The notes below the pieces were generated by a model. That model ran no database searches, had not been told where the DNA came from, and saw only the letters and a list, made by a program, of their open reading frames with translations. From assembly GCF_016889765.1 (NCBI RefSeq), contig NZ_CP069533.1:2232001-2296000 (forward strand): a stretch of DNA of 64,000 bases. The letters are read 5' to 3'. The position numbers and the translations under genes are program-made. This stretch comes from Corynebacterium minutissimum. GTDB taxonomy: Bacteria; Actinomycetota; Actinomycetes; Mycobacteriales; Mycobacteriaceae. Below are positions 39,872 to 49,748 of the stretch, one piece after another (positions within the stretch are counted from its first letter, which is position 1; every line of letters begins with the position of its first letter).

Positions 39872-40480
39872 ATGGTTCGACAAAGGATGACCGGCCGTGA
39901 GCGCCGTGAACAGTTGATTTCCATTGGCCGGGCGGCCTTCGCGGAGCTTGGCTTCGATGGCGCCAGCGTAGAGGAGATCGCCGCGCGCGCAGGTGTGTCC
40001 AAGCCGGTGGTGTATGAGCACTTCGGCGGCAAGGAAGGCCTCTACGCGGTGGTCATCGACCGCGAGCTGGTGGCCTTGGAAAAGTTAGTCATTGAGTCCT
40101 TGCAAGAGGGCTCCTGGCGCGAGCGCATCGAGCGCGGCGTGGTGGCGCTGTTGACCTATGTGGAAGAGGAGACTGATGGCTTCCTCATCCTGGTGCGTGA
40201 TTCGAAGCCGGGGGATGAGCGCAGTTTCTCCACGCTGCTGAACACCGCGGTGAATCAGATTGCCCACATTTTGGGAGAGGCTTTTGAACACCGTGGGCTC
40301 AACCCCGAGCTCGCTGTGCTCTACAGTCAGGCGCTCGTTGGCATGGTGGCCACCACGGCCCAATGGTGGCTGGATGAGCGTGAGCCTTCCCGCGAGACTG
40401 TTGCCGCGCATATCGTGAACTTGTGCTGGAATGGCCTGGCCGGAATGGAAGCTGCACCGAAGTTGAAGGGAGATGAGTAG
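39872..40480 (+). CDS. TetR-family transcriptional regulator
   Basis: A 202-residue TetR protein. The N-terminal HTH is textbook: RREQLISIGRAAFAELGFDG, then ASVEEIAARAGVSKPVVYEH and FGGKEGLYAVVIDREL. The C-terminal ligand domain is helical and includes VNLCWNGLAGM near the end. The start at 39872 lies 6 nt after a -10 hexamer; longer frames upstream run back into the tRNA. It directly precedes mfd, whose GTG start follows its stop. The ligand is unknown; in corynebacteria a TetR gene at this place may simply share the mfd transcript. Confidence 0.88.
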   Translation: MVRQRMTGRERREQLISIGRAAFAELGFDGASVEEIAARAGVSKPVVYEHFGGKEGLYAVVIDRELVALEKLVIESLQEGSWRERIERGVVALLTYVEEETDGFLILVRDSKPGDERSFSTLLNTAVNQIAHILGEAFEHRGLNPELAVLYSQALVGMVATTAQWWLDEREPSRETVAAHIVNLCWNGLAGMEAAPKLKGDE

Positions 40481-43400
40481 GTGGCAACTCCGATGCTGGG
40501 AGGACTGCTCAAGGTAGCCGCCTCCGATCCCAAACTCAAAGGCCTTGCCGCCCAGGTAGGTACGCAATCTCTACACATTACGGGCATCGATCAGGCCCGT
40601 CCCTGGGCTATTGGCACCCTGGCGCACCATGCGCCGGTTCTCGTTGTGGCAGCGTCGGGCCGCGAGGCCGAGGATCTCAGTGCGGAGCTCACCGCGTTGT
40701 TGGGAGACAAGGTTGCGTACTTCCCCGCGTGGGAAACGCTCCCGCATGAGAGGCTCTCGCCGGCACCGGACATCGTCGGTAAGCGCGCCCAAGTCCTCGA
40801 CCTAGTTGGTGCGGGCAAGGCCCAGGTTGTGGTGACCTCAGCGCGCGGCTACTGCCAGCCCATCCTCAGCAAGGTGGAGGGGCGCGCACCGATTTTCCTC
40901 AAAGAAGAGGAAGAGCATGAGTTTTCTCATATCGTCTCTGAACTGGAGTTTCGCGCGTATAAACATGTAGACATGGTGGCTAAGCGCGGCGAGTACGCTA
41001 CGCGCGGCGGCATCCTCGATATTTTCCCCACGACGTCCGATTATCCGGTGCGTATCGAGTTTTGGGGCGATGAGATTACGGATATCCGCCAGTTCTCCGT
41101 AGCGGACCAGCGAGCTATTCAGGAGATTGAGGTCGGGGAAGTTGCCATCTACCCTGCGCGCGAGCTTCCCATCACCAACGAGGTGGCTGCACGGGCTCGC
41201 GACCTAGCGCAGAAGTTTGGCGGCAATGCGGCACTGGCTGAGCTGCTTACAAAGGTCGGTGAGCACATCCCGGCCGAAGGTATGGAGGCATTGCTCGCCG
41301 TGCTTGCCGACGAACCCTTTGTCACCCTTCCCGAACTCCTCCCCACCGGAACACACGTGCTCCTCGTGGCACCGGAGAAGATCCGCACCCGTGTCGCGGA
41401 TTTGGAATCCACGGATGCCGAGTTCCTTGCTGCCGGTTGGGAGGCTGCCGCCATGGGCGCAGATGGCCCGCTTGCGGCGGAAGGGCTCGATACGGAAGCC
41501 TCTAGTTACCGCTCCTATGAATCTTTGGAAGCGACGTGCGCGCAGATTGAGGCTCCCCTGTGGACTTTTGCGCCCCCAGGCATGTTTGCCGCTGCGGAAT
41601 CGGAGACCCTGCCGCTCGATTACGAACCTGGCCCCACACCGCGCGGCGATATCGAGCAGATCGATGCCATGATGGCGCAGCTGCTGGCCCACACCACTGC
41701 GGGCGGACGGGCAGCCTTCATCGCCCCTGCCCAGGGTGCTATCAAGCGCATGGTGGAGCGGTTTGCTGAAAAGGGGATTCCCACCAAGGTCGCTACTCCT
41801 GGATGGGAACCTAGCCCAGGTGAGGTCACGCTCTATCAAGCGCTGAGTCATGCTGGTCTGGTTTTCCCCAAGGTGCGCAAGCTTAAGGACGCTGAAGCGC
41901 TTCCGCTCGTCGTGGTGACAGAAACGGACCTGACGGGTAACCGCGTGGGCGATATTGCGGGCGCTAAACGTCGCCCAGCAAAGCGCCGCAACCGCGTCGA
42001 TCCGCTGGCACTTAAGCAGGGTGACTACGTGGTGCATGAAACACATGGCATCGGCAAGTTCCTCAAGATGGCCGAGCGCACCATCCAGTCTGGTGACGAG
42101 ACCTCGCGCCGCGAATACATTGTCCTCGAGTACGCAGCTTCCAAGCGCGGCCAGCCTGCCGACCAGCTCTGGGTACCCATGGACTCGTTGGACCTGCTGA
42201 GCAAGTACACGGGTGGAGAAGCGCCAACGCTGTCTAAGATGGGCGGCTCGGATTGGAAGAACACCAAGAAGAAGGCGCGCGCTGCCGTACGTGAAATCGC
42301 CGGCGAGTTGGTAGAACTCTACGCCAAGCGCCAAGCCGCACCTGGCCATCAGTTTGGGCCCGATACGCCCTGGCAGGCGGAGATGGAGGATAACTTCCCC
42401 TACGTCGAAACCGAAGACCAGATGCTGGCCATTGATGCCGTCAAGGAAGACATGGAATCCTCAGTGCCGATGGACCGTGTCGTCGTCGGTGACGTGGGCT
42501 ATGGCAAGACTGAGGTGGCGGTGCGCGCTGCCTTCAAGGCAGTCCAAGACGGCAAGCAGGTCGCAGTGCTCGTACCGACTACGCTGCTGGCACAGCAGCA
42601 CGCCGATACGTTCCGCGAGCGCATGCAAGGTTTCCCCGTCGACATTGAGGTGCTCTCGCGTTTTACCTCGGCCAAGGAATCCAAGGAGATTCTGGCAGGC
42701 TTGGCAGATGGTTCCGTGGACATTGTCATCGGTACTCACCGCCTGCTGCAGACAGGCGTGCAGTGGAAGAACTTAGGCCTTATCGTCGTCGATGAGGAGC
42801 AGCGCTTCGGCGTGGAGCACAAGGAACACATCAAGGCGCTCAAGGCGAGTGTGGACGTCCTCACCATGTCCGCAACTCCGATTCCCCGCACCTTGGAAAT
42901 GTCCATGGCAGGTATCCGTGAGATGTCCACCATCTTGACCCCGCCGGAGGACCGCCATCCGGTCTTGACCTATGTGGGCGCCTATGAAGATAAGCAGGTT
43001 GCTGCTGCAATCCGCCGCGAGCTGCTGCGTGACGGTCAGGTCTTCTTCATCCACAACAAGGTTGCGGACATCGAAAAGAAGGCCCGTGAACTGCGTGATC
43101 TCGTGCCAGAAGCTCGCATCGTGGTGGCCCACGGCCAAATGAACGAGGACATTCTCGAGCAAACCGTCCAGGGCTTCTGGGACCGCGAGTTCGACGTGCT
43201 GGTCTGTACCACCATCGTGGAAACCGGCCTGGACATCGCTAATGCGAATACCCTCATCGTGGAAAACGCCCACCACATGGGCCTGTCCCAGCTGCACCAG
43301 CTGCGTGGGCGCGTAGGCCGCTCCCGCGAGCGCGGCTACGCCTACTTCCTCTACCCGAAGGGCGCCACGCTCACAGAAACCTCCTACGACCGACTGGCCA

Positions 43401-44131
43401 CCATTGCCCAGAACAACGACTTGGGCGCAGGTATGGCCGTGGCCATGAAGGACCTGGAGATGCGAGGAGCCGGCAACGTGCTCGGTGCTGAGCAATCCGG
43501 CCACATCGCTGGCGTGGGCTTTGATCTCTACGTCCGCCTCGTGGGCGAGGCCGTGGAGACCTTCAAGGCGCTTGCTAGGGGAGAAGCCCCAATCGTTACG
43601 GACGAGGGGCCGAAGGAGATCCGCATCGACTTGCCTGTCGACGCCCACATTCCAGAAAGCTACATCAACTCCGAGCGCCTGCGCCTCGAGGTCTACCGCA
43701 AGTTGGCAGCCTCCAAGGACAATGCGGACCTCCAGAACACCGTGGAGGAGATGGAGGACCGCTATGGTCCCGTCCCGGAGCCGGTGCAACGCCTTCTGGC
43801 TGTGGCGCGCTTGCGCCACCAAGCGCGCCGGGCAGGTGTCGCCGACATCACCGTGCAGGGAACCCGCATCAAGGTCCACCCGGTGGAGCTTGCGGATTCC
43901 AAGCAAGTGCGCCTCAAGCGCCTCTTCCCAGGCTCCAACTACCGTGCGGCCGCCAAGGCTATCCAGCTCAACTTCCCCAAGGCCGGACGCAATGTCACGG
44001 ATCCCAAACTGCGTGACGTTGAACTTCTCCAGTGGATGGCGGATTTCCTGGCGTCGATGTTTGAGCTCGAGCGAGTCGACGTCAGCGGTGCTAAGACGAA
44101 GAAGAACGTCATTAGCGTAGGAGAAAAGTAA
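40481..44131 (+). CDS. mfd: Transcription-repair coupling factor Mfd
   Basis: A 1216-residue Mfd, close to the family's usual ~1150-1230. The N-terminal UvrB-homology module is visible (PAWETLPHERLSPAPDIVGKR shortened here; KRGEYATRGGILDIFP, YPVRIEFWGDEI). The RNA polymerase-interaction domain follows (DYVVHETHGIGKF, EYIVLEYA, DQLWVPMDSLDLLSKY), then the SF2 translocase: GDVGYGKTEVAVRAAF (Walker A ~670-680), VVDEEQRFGVEHKE (motif II ~769), TMSATPIPRTLEMS, and QLRGRVGRSRERGYAYF (motif VI). The C-terminal TRCF domain is complete. Mfd removes stalled RNA polymerase at lesions and recruits UvrA. The start is GTG. Confidence 0.97.
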   Translation: MATPMLGGLLKVAASDPKLKGLAAQVGTQSLHITGIDQARPWAIGTLAHHAPVLVVAASGREAEDLSAELTALLGDKVAYFPAWETLPHERLSPAPDIVGKRAQVLDLVGAGKAQVVVTSARGYCQPILSKVEGRAPIFLKEEEEHEFSHIVSELEFRAYKHVDMVAKRGEYATRGGILDIFPTTSDYPVRIEFWGDEITDIRQFSVADQRAIQEIEVGEVAIYPARELPITNEVAARARDLAQKFGGNAALAELLTKVGEHIPAEGMEALLAVLADEPFVTLPELLPTGTHVLLVAPEKIRTRVADLESTDAEFLAAGWEAAAMGADGPLAAEGLDTEASSYRSYESLEATCAQIEAPLWTFAPPGMFAAAESETLPLDYEPGPTPRGDIEQIDAMMAQLLAHTTAGGRAAFIAPAQGAIKRMVERFAEKGIPTKVATPGWEPSPGEVTLYQALSHAGLVFPKVRKLKDAEALPLVVVTETDLTGNRVGDIAGAKRRPAKRRNRVDPLALKQGDYVVHETHGIGKFLKMAERTIQSGDETSRREYIVLEYAASKRGQPADQLWVPMDSLDLLSKYTGGEAPTLSKMGGSDWKNTKKKARAAVREIAGELVELYAKRQAAPGHQFGPDTPWQAEMEDNFPYVETEDQMLAIDAVKEDMESSVPMDRVVVGDVGYGKTEVAVRAAFKAVQDGKQVAVLVPTTLLAQQHADTFRERMQGFPVDIEVLSRFTSAKESKEILAGLADGSVDIVIGTHRLLQTGVQWKNLGLIVVDEEQRFGVEHKEHIKALKASVDVLTMSATPIPRTLEMSMAGIREMSTILTPPEDRHPVLTYVGAYEDKQVAAAIRRELLRDGQVFFIHNKVADIEKKARELRDLVPEARIVVAHGQMNEDILEQTVQGFWDREFDVLVCTTIVETGLDIANANTLIVENAHHMGLSQLHQLRGRVGRSRERGYAYFLYPKGATLTETSYDRLATIAQNNDLGAGMAVAMKDLEMRGAGNVLGAEQSGHIAGVGFDLYVRLVGEAVETFKALARGEAPIVTDEGPKEIRIDLPVDAHIPESYINSERLRLEVYRKLAASKDNADLQNTVEEMEDRYGPVPEPVQRLLAVARLRHQARRAGVADITVQGTRIKVHPVELADSKQVRLKRLFPGSNYRAAAKAIQLNFPKAGRNVTDPKLRDVELLQWMADFLASMFELERVDVSGAKTKKNVISVGEK

Positions 44132-44613
44132 TGGATGCCACCAACAGCCCTAGTATGAAGCCGCGCTCTAACTCACGAATAGCTCTGTTGGTGGTGTGGA
44201 TTGTCGCGGCGCTGGTGAGCATTCCTGCGGTGTTGGCGCTGAAGTTTGTGAGCGGGAATGCAGGCTGGTACGCCGTCATGCTGATGTTGGGTGGGGTGGT
44301 GCCCCTAGGAGTATGGATGCTCCTGGGGTTTATCCCGCTGTTTATTCTCAGGGACTACGACAGCAACCTGGTGTGGGCATGGGCGGGGCTGGCTATGGTC
44401 TTCATCGGATTTATCATCGGCGGCGCCAACCTTCCGGACTTTGGCGATACTGGCCCTGCCGGTGTCCCCGCCTGGTGGCGTGGCAACGAGGACGCAGCCA
44501 CGATGACCGGCATGCTTTTTCTCGGCATCAGTGCTGTTGGCCACGTGCTGTGGCTGGTGAGCTGCATTGTTTATGCGGTGAAGTCTCACCGCCAACAGCC
44601 CCCAGTTCTTTAG
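44131..44613 (+). CDS. Hypothetical membrane protein
   Basis: A 160-residue protein starting at the ATG that overlaps the mfd stop (TAATG). Four hydrophobic segments: ~17-36 (IALLVVWIVAALVSIPAVLA), ~46-70, ~81-99 (LVWAWAGLAMVFIGFIIGG) and ~125-150. It has a basic N-terminus inside. It overlaps the convergent transporter gene by 4 nt. Co-expression with mfd is likely but no function is evident. Confidence 0.72.
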   Translation: MDATNSPSMKPRSNSRIALLVVWIVAALVSIPAVLALKFVSGNAGWYAVMLMLGGVVPLGVWMLLGFIPLFILRDYDSNLVWAWAGLAMVFIGFIIGGANLPDFGDTGPAGVPAWWRGNEDAATMTGMLFLGISAVGHVLWLVSCIVYAVKSHRQQPPVL

Positions 44614-46097
44614 AGAACGAGTGCGCCGGTGCTCAGTCCCCACACGGCAGCAATGGCGCCGATAATGACGATCGCCACCACACACCACTCGAAGGTATTG
44701 AACACGCGCTCCTTCTTGTACAGGCGAGTAGCCACGTACGGGATCAGGCTCGGAAGCACGGCAAGCGCGCCGAGGAGCACGTAGACCGGATCGGCGGCGT
44801 AGATGAGCCACAGGGAGTAGATGAAGGCGACGAGGCCGATGAAAAAGTGGCGTCGATTGCTACGGCGTCCTACCTCAGGCCCGGAGAGATCAAACTTCAC
44901 ACCAGCATGCGGGTGGGTCAGCCCCTTGCCACGCACGGTGAGAAGAACCAAATACAACGAGGAGAAGATGTAGGGAAGGAGGTACATGATGGTGGCCAGC
45001 TGCACCATGGCGTTATAGGAGGTCTCGTTGAGGAAGAAGACGATGACAAAGAGCTGAATCGCCAAGGTGGAAATTAGCTGCGCTACCCACGGTGCGCCGG
45101 CAACGTTGACGGTGCCAATCTTGCGGGGGATGAGGCCGTCGATAGCCATGAGGACAATCGGCTCCGCGCACAGCATCTGCCAGGACACATACGCGCCCAG
45201 GACGGACAGGCACAGGCCAAGGGAGATGAGCGCGCCGCCCCATGGTCCCACTACGGCGGTGAGGACAGAGGCCATGGAGTTATCCGGCAGTGCTGCCAGC
45301 TCTTCCTGAGTAAGTACGCCGAAGCTCAGGGTGGAGACGGACACGAGAAGCGCGAGAACGCTGACAAAGCCGATCACTGTAGCGCGGCCAACGTCCCTGC
45401 GGGTGCGGGCCTGCTTGGAGTACACCGAAGCACCCTCCACACCGATAAAGACCCACACAGTAAAGAGCATGATGCCTTGTACCTGCTCAAAAACGGACTT
45501 GTCGGAGCGCTCGCCCCAGAAGTCCAGAGTGAATTTATCCCAGCTAAAGCCCACGAACAGGACGATGACGACGAAGGCAAGGATGGGCACGATCTTGGCC
45601 ACCGAGGTCACCATATTCATGATGGCTGCTTGCTTAATACCGCGGGCCAGAACGGCAAAGATGCCCCACGACAATAGCGACACCGCGATGGCGGAGGCCC
45701 ACTGGTGATCAGCATCGAAGAAGGGCACGTAATGGCCGATGGTATTGAAGAACAAGGTGGCGTAGCCCACCTGCGCCATGACGGAACCAAGCCAGTATCC
45801 CCAACCTGACGTAAAGCCAATGAAGTCACCCAAGCCGGCGCGGACGTAGGAGTACACACCGGAGTCGAGGTGTGGCTTGCGGTGGGCAAGAATCTGGAAA
45901 ACGAATGCTACAGAGAGCATGCCGACGCCCGCGATGAGCCATCCCAGCAGCATGGCGCCGGGTCCGGCCACGGAGGCAATATTTTGCGGCAGAGAGAAGA
46001 TGCCGGCGCCCACCGTGGAACCGATGATGAGCGCTACAAGCGTCCACAGCGTCACGGAGTGCGTGCGCGGCGATTCGGTGAGTGTTGAAGAGGTCAT
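44610..46097 (-). CDS. Basic amino acid antiporter/permease (ArcD/LysI type)
   Basis: A 495-residue APC-superfamily transporter with ~12-13 membrane segments. The first carries the conserved LIIGSTVGAGIFSLPQNIAS (glycine-rich substrate-binding break), followed by HLDSGVYSYVRAGLGDFIGF and VWVFIGVEGASVYSKQARTR in TM6-7. These match arginine/ornithine and lysine antiporters, including corynebacterial LysI. It exchanges basic amino acids at the cytoplasmic membrane. Divergent from mazG with an ~80-bp shared upstream region. Substrate cannot be fixed from sequence. Confidence 0.88.
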   Translation of the reverse strand: MTSSTLTESPRTHSVTLWTLVALIIGSTVGAGIFSLPQNIASVAGPGAMLLGWLIAGVGMLSVAFVFQILAHRKPHLDSGVYSYVRAGLGDFIGFTSGWGYWLGSVMAQVGYATLFFNTIGHYVPFFDADHQWASAIAVSLLSWGIFAVLARGIKQAAIMNMVTSVAKIVPILAFVVIVLFVGFSWDKFTLDFWGERSDKSVFEQVQGIMLFTVWVFIGVEGASVYSKQARTRRDVGRATVIGFVSVLALLVSVSTLSFGVLTQEELAALPDNSMASVLTAVVGPWGGALISLGLCLSVLGAYVSWQMLCAEPIVLMAIDGLIPRKIGTVNVAGAPWVAQLISTLAIQLFVIVFFLNETSYNAMVQLATIMYLLPYIFSSLYLVLLTVRGKGLTHPHAGVKFDLSGPEVGRRSNRRHFFIGLVAFIYSLWLIYAADPVYVLLGALAVLPSLIPYVATRLYKKERVFNTFEWCVVAIVIIGAIAAVWGLSTGALVL

Positions 46098-46164
46098 TGG
46101 TCAAAAGTACCCCTTAAGGCGGGTTTATGCGCAACTGGTGCGATTATCCGCGCAGGCCGAGTCC

Positions 46165-46170
46165 TATACT
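46165..46170 (+). promoter_or_regulatory. -10 element of mazG
   Basis: TATACT, a near-consensus -10, ends 8 nt before the mazG ATG, so the transcript is probably leaderless. It lies in the divergent interval with the transporter gene. Confidence 0.6.
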
Positions 46171-46178
46171 CGGTGCTT

Positions 46179-46793
46179 ATGACTGTGCTCTTGCTCGATC
46201 CGCGTTGGCCCACGATGATTCCTCTGGAAGCCCATGGAAAGCTGCTTGGACCTGCAGTTTTCACCGACGAAGTGCCGGTAAAGGTGCGTTGGAACTTCGA
46301 CGAGTTACTGTGCGGTGAGGATCCAGAAGGCAAAGGTGTGCTAGTAAGCACGAATGCGTCTGACCCTGAGGTGCGGGCGCTTCTCGACGACTCCCATGAC
46401 CTTATCCTCGCTCCTTCCCTCGACGACCCTCTGTGGCAGGCGCGGGAGGTCATGTCGAAGGCTCGCAGTATTGGTGAGTGGGAGCGCGATCAAACCCATG
46501 ACACCTTATTGCCCTACCTGGCTGAAGAATCCGCGGAGTTCGCTGACGCGGTAAAGGATGGCGCGTCTGACGCCGAGCTTCTCAAAGAACTAGGAGACGT
46601 TTTTCTCCAGGTTCTTTTTCACGCGGAGATTGCCGCGCGGAGAGGCGCTTTCACCTTGGATGATGTGGCAGCGTCCTTTGTAAACAAAATGCGCTCCCGC
46701 GCGCCCTACCTGTTCGACGGCACAGAGGACGTCGTCGGGGTAGAGGAGCAGGAGCGCCTGTGGGCTGAGGGGAAAGCCCGCGAGAACCGTTAA
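46179..46793 (+). CDS. mazG: Nucleoside triphosphate pyrophosphohydrolase MazG
   Basis: A 204-residue MazG. The N-terminal ~95 residues are the actinobacterial extra domain (VLLLDPRWPTMIPLEAHGKL). The MazG core follows: YLAEESAEFADAVKDG (the EExxE metal motif), LLKELGDVFLQVLFHAEIA (the ExxD motif) and VNKMRSRAPYLFDG. The enzyme hydrolyses (d)NTPs, including damaged ones, to monophosphates. The start at 46179 is set by the nearby -10; the M two codons upstream is less likely. Convergent with a secreted-protein gene 8 nt away. Confidence 0.93.
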   Translation: MTVLLLDPRWPTMIPLEAHGKLLGPAVFTDEVPVKVRWNFDELLCGEDPEGKGVLVSTNASDPEVRALLDDSHDLILAPSLDDPLWQAREVMSKARSIGEWERDQTHDTLLPYLAEESAEFADAVKDGASDAELLKELGDVFLQVLFHAEIAARRGAFTLDDVAASFVNKMRSRAPYLFDGTEDVVGVEEQERLWAEGKARENR

Positions 46794-46801
46794 GTGAGCT
46801 T

Positions 46802-47224
46802 CTAGCTCTGCTTCAGAACGGAGGACAGCAGCGGGGCGTAGTCCGCAATCTTGGAGGACAGGCCAGTGCCACCGGTGACGAGGGTGTCTTCCTTAACGAT
46901 CTTGCACTCGAGGGCGCGGTCAGCGGTCTGGCCGGCGTACTTCACAGCGACGAGCGCCAGCGGGCCGAGGTCCTCAGAACCACCGAGGGCGGTGAGGTTC
47001 TTGGACAGCTGGTTGCGGGTGGTGTTTTCGGTGAGTAGATCGCCCTCGGTGGTCTTATCAATGAGGGTCAGGGTGTTGCGCAGGGTGTCGCAGTCAGCGG
47101 TCTGGATGCCCTGGGAGAGGAAGCCGCCAAGCTCCTCGAGGGAAGCAGCGGATGCGGTGGCAGGAACAGCAGCACCGAGGGTGACAACAGCGGCAGCGGT
47201 GGCGGCAATACGGCGGATGGACAT
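46802..47224 (-). CDS. Secreted hypothetical protein
   Basis: A 140-residue exported protein. Residues 1-~26 are a Sec signal peptide (MSIRRIAATAAAVVTLGAA, cleavage near ATASA). The mature part is helical and contains two cysteines (ADCDTLRNTLTLIDK and LECKIVKED) that may form a disulfide. The start is the ATG behind AAGGAGAC; a longer frame upstream is intergenic. The family is not known to me. It probably lies in the periplasm-like space of the mycolate envelope. Confidence 0.8.
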   Translation of the reverse strand: MSIRRIAATAAAVVTLGAAVPATASAASLEELGGFLSQGIQTADCDTLRNTLTLIDKTTEGDLLTENTTRNQLSKNLTALGGSEDLGPLALVAVKYAGQTADRALECKIVKEDTLVTGGTGLSSKIADYAPLLSSVLKQS

Positions 47225-47389
47225 GGGTCTCCTTGAATTACGAGTAGAACAGCACTTTTCCCGGCTCGGCGAGCCGTTCAATGGCGTAGTGTAGCGCACA
47301 ATGTTACGCATGGGAACACTGTGACATAATTTTTATCATTCTGTGTCGGTCCGGGCCGGCCGTAAAGGTGCGCTGTAGTATCCCTGCCT

Positions 47390-48181
47390 ATGACCAAGGG
47401 GCTGAGGAGAATCGGGGGCTGCGGCCTCGGTATCGTCTTGGCCATCATTCTTATTATTTCCCTCGTGGGCTGGAGCTTGTCCTTTCTGGACAAACCTTCG
47501 CCCTTCCGTCAGCTTGAGCCTGTACCCCAGGACTTACCGCCAATTGGTGGGGCAGAGGTGCCAGCGATTGACGTGGAGGCCCCTGGGCGTACCTCCGACA
47601 AGTTGACGTGGTGGTCGGATCAACTGAAGGACTCCACAAGCATTCCCGAACAGGCCCTGCGCGCCTATGGCAACGCCGAACTTATTGCGAATGCGGCTTG
47701 GCCCAACTGTCACCTGCGCTGGAACACTCTTGCTGGCATCGGATGGGTAGAAACCCGCCATGGCACGTATAACGGCAATGTGTTTCATCGGTCTTCTCTG
47801 GATGAGAATGGCTATCCTGACCCGCCCATTGTGGGCATTCCCCTGGACGGGACTAATGACACCACGCTGGTGCCAGACAGTGATGGTGGAGCGATTGATG
47901 GCGATGCCGAATTTGATCGCGCGGTAGGCCCCATGCAGTTCATCGCTTCGTCCTGGGATCATCTGGGGCGCGATGCTAACGGCGATGGTGTGGCGGACCC
48001 CAATAATATCGACGACGCCGCCCTCGGCGCCGCCGCCCTGTTGTGCTTTGGTGATCGGGACCTGTCTACCCCGGAAGGGTGGCGCTCGGCGATTCTCAAC
48101 TACAACCAATCCGAGGATTATTTGCGTAAAGTGGCGGGTGCTGCCAATTCTTACGCGATCGAGCAGCCGGCAACCTCCTAG
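47390..48181 (+). CDS. Lytic murein transglycosylase (Rv1022/LpqU-like)
   Basis: A 263-residue membrane-anchored transglycosylase. Residues ~13-33 form an N-terminal membrane anchor (LGIVLAIILIISLVGWSLSF). The catalytic domain shows LAGIGWVETRHGTYNGN with the catalytic Glu, DRAVGPMQFIASSWDHLGRD (the conserved GPMQF-W motif) and GDRDLSTPEGWRSAILNYN. It has no lipobox, unlike LpqU. It cleaves glycan strands during growth. It precedes eno as in mycobacteria. A TAGTAT hexamer lies 8 nt upstream of the ATG. Confidence 0.88.
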   Translation: MTKGLRRIGGCGLGIVLAIILIISLVGWSLSFLDKPSPFRQLEPVPQDLPPIGGAEVPAIDVEAPGRTSDKLTWWSDQLKDSTSIPEQALRAYGNAELIANAAWPNCHLRWNTLAGIGWVETRHGTYNGNVFHRSSLDENGYPDPPIVGIPLDGTNDTTLVPDSDGGAIDGDAEFDRAVGPMQFIASSWDHLGRDANGDGVADPNNIDDAALGAAALLCFGDRDLSTPEGWRSAILNYNQSEDYLRKVAGAANSYAIEQPATS

Positions 48182-48313
48182 ATCTTTGTCACGTTGTCCG
48201 GTTATGCCCGACATGTTCCGAACTTTCCTGGAACAATGGGCAGCAGGTGATTTGGGAGTCCTCCCGAAGCACAAAACCACACTCAATTTGGTTCTATTAG
48301 GAGTGAAAGCAGC

Positions 48314-49591
48314 ATGGCTGACATCATCCACGTAATGGCACGCGAAATTCTTGATTCCCGCGGTAACCCGACTGTTGAGGCTGAGGTTTTCCTCGACGAC
48401 GGTGCACGCGGCGTCGCCGGCGTTCCGTCTGGCGCATCCACCGGTGTTCACGAGGCACACGAGCTGCGTGACGGCGGCGAGCGCTACTTGGGCAAGGGTG
48501 TGCTCAAGGCAGTTGAAAACGTCAACGAAGAAATCACCGACGAGATCGCTGGCTTCGAGGCTGATGACCAGCGTCTCATCGACGAAGCGCTCATCAAGCT
48601 TGACGGTACGGAGAACAAGTCTCGCCTCGGCGCTAACGCCATCCTCGGCGTTTCCATCGCTGTAGCCAAGGCTGCCGCTGAGTCCGCCGGCCTGCCGCTC
48701 TACCGCTACATTGGTGGTCCGAACGCTCACGTCCTGCCTGTTCCGATGATGAACATCCTCAACGGTGGCTCCCACGCGGACTCCGGCGTTGACGTCCAAG
48801 AGTTCATGATTGCTCCGATCGGCGCGGAGACCTTCGGTGAGGCACTGCGTGAAGGTACCGAGGTCTACCATGCGCTCAAGTCCGTCATCAAGGACAAGGG
48901 CCTGTCCACCGGCCTGGGTGACGAGGGTGGTTTCGCACCGTCTGTGGAGTCCACCAAGGCCGCACTTGATCTCATCGTTGAGGCCATCAAGAAGGCTGGC
49001 TTCGAGCCGGGCAAGGACATTGCCCTGGCACTGGACGTGGCTTCCTCCGAGTTCTACAAGGACGGCAAGTACCACTTCGAGGGCGGCGAGCACACCGCTG
49101 AAGAGATGGCCAAGGTTTACGAGGACCTCATTGCCAACTACCCGATCGTCTCCATCGAGGACCCGCTGCAGGAGGATGACTGGGAGGGCTACACCAAGCT
49201 CACCGAGACCATCGGTGACAAGGTCCAGATCGTTGGCGATGACTTCTTCGTCACCAACCCGGCACGTCTCCAGGAGGGCATCGACAAGAAGGCTGCTAAC
49301 GCCCTGCTCGTGAAGGTCAACCAGATTGGTACCCTCACCGAAACCTTCGATGCCGTTGAACTGGCTCACCGCAACGGCTACCGCACCATGATGTCCCACC
49401 GCTCCGGCGAGACCGAGGACACCACCATTGCTGACCTTGCCGTTGCCCTGAACTGTGGCCAGATCAAGACCGGTGCTCCGGCTCGTTCCGAGCGCGTTGC
49501 CAAGTACAACCAGCTTCTGCGTATCGAGCAGGAACTGGGCAGCGCCGCCGTTTACGCCGGCCGCTCCGCATTCCCGCGCTTCCAGGGTTAA
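48314..49591 (+). CDS. eno: Enolase
   Basis: A 425-residue phosphopyruvate hydratase of standard bacterial length. Signature pieces: AREILDSRGNPTVEAEVFLD, GASTGVHEAHELRDG (mobile loop), the acidic GDEGGFAPSVESTKAAL, SIEDPLQEDDWEGY and ALLVKVNQIGTLTETF (metal and catalytic residues, Lys of VKVNQIG), and MMSHRSGETEDTTIADLAV. It converts 2-phosphoglycerate to phosphoenolpyruvate. The codon choice is strongly biased toward preferred codons, as expected for a highly expressed gene. Confidence 0.98.
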   Translation: MADIIHVMAREILDSRGNPTVEAEVFLDDGARGVAGVPSGASTGVHEAHELRDGGERYLGKGVLKAVENVNEEITDEIAGFEADDQRLIDEALIKLDGTENKSRLGANAILGVSIAVAKAAAESAGLPLYRYIGGPNAHVLPVPMMNILNGGSHADSGVDVQEFMIAPIGAETFGEALREGTEVYHALKSVIKDKGLSTGLGDEGGFAPSVESTKAALDLIVEAIKKAGFEPGKDIALALDVASSEFYKDGKYHFEGGEHTAEEMAKVYEDLIANYPIVSIEDPLQEDDWEGYTKLTETIGDKVQIVGDDFFVTNPARLQEGIDKKAANALLVKVNQIGTLTETFDAVELAHRNGYRTMMSHRSGETEDTTIADLAVALNCGQIKTGAPARSERVAKYNQLLRIEQELGSAAVYAGRSAFPRFQG

Positions 49592-49639
49592 TCACCTCCC
49601 CCGAAGCTCGATTGTGCCCCGTGATTGTGGGCCACGTTT

Positions 49640-49673
49640 AAAGGCGTCACAGGAAACTGTGGCGCCTTTGGCG
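49640..49673 (+). terminator. eno terminator
   Basis: A 13-bp stem (AAAGGCGTCACAG/CTGTGGCGCCTTT, one T-G pair) with a GAAA tetraloop at 49640-49669. The A and T ends supply the U-tract in both directions. Confidence 0.75.
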
Positions 49674-49748
49674 TGACACCTGTTATTTTTGTGACTCCCA
49701 CGCGCGCCGTCCTGAACCCTGGCGGTTGATAGCTAGACTTACTCTCCG

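Noticed and set aside
47534..49399. 621-aa minus-strand frame
   Set aside because: Antisense shadow of eno and the transglycosylase gene; both sense genes are certain.
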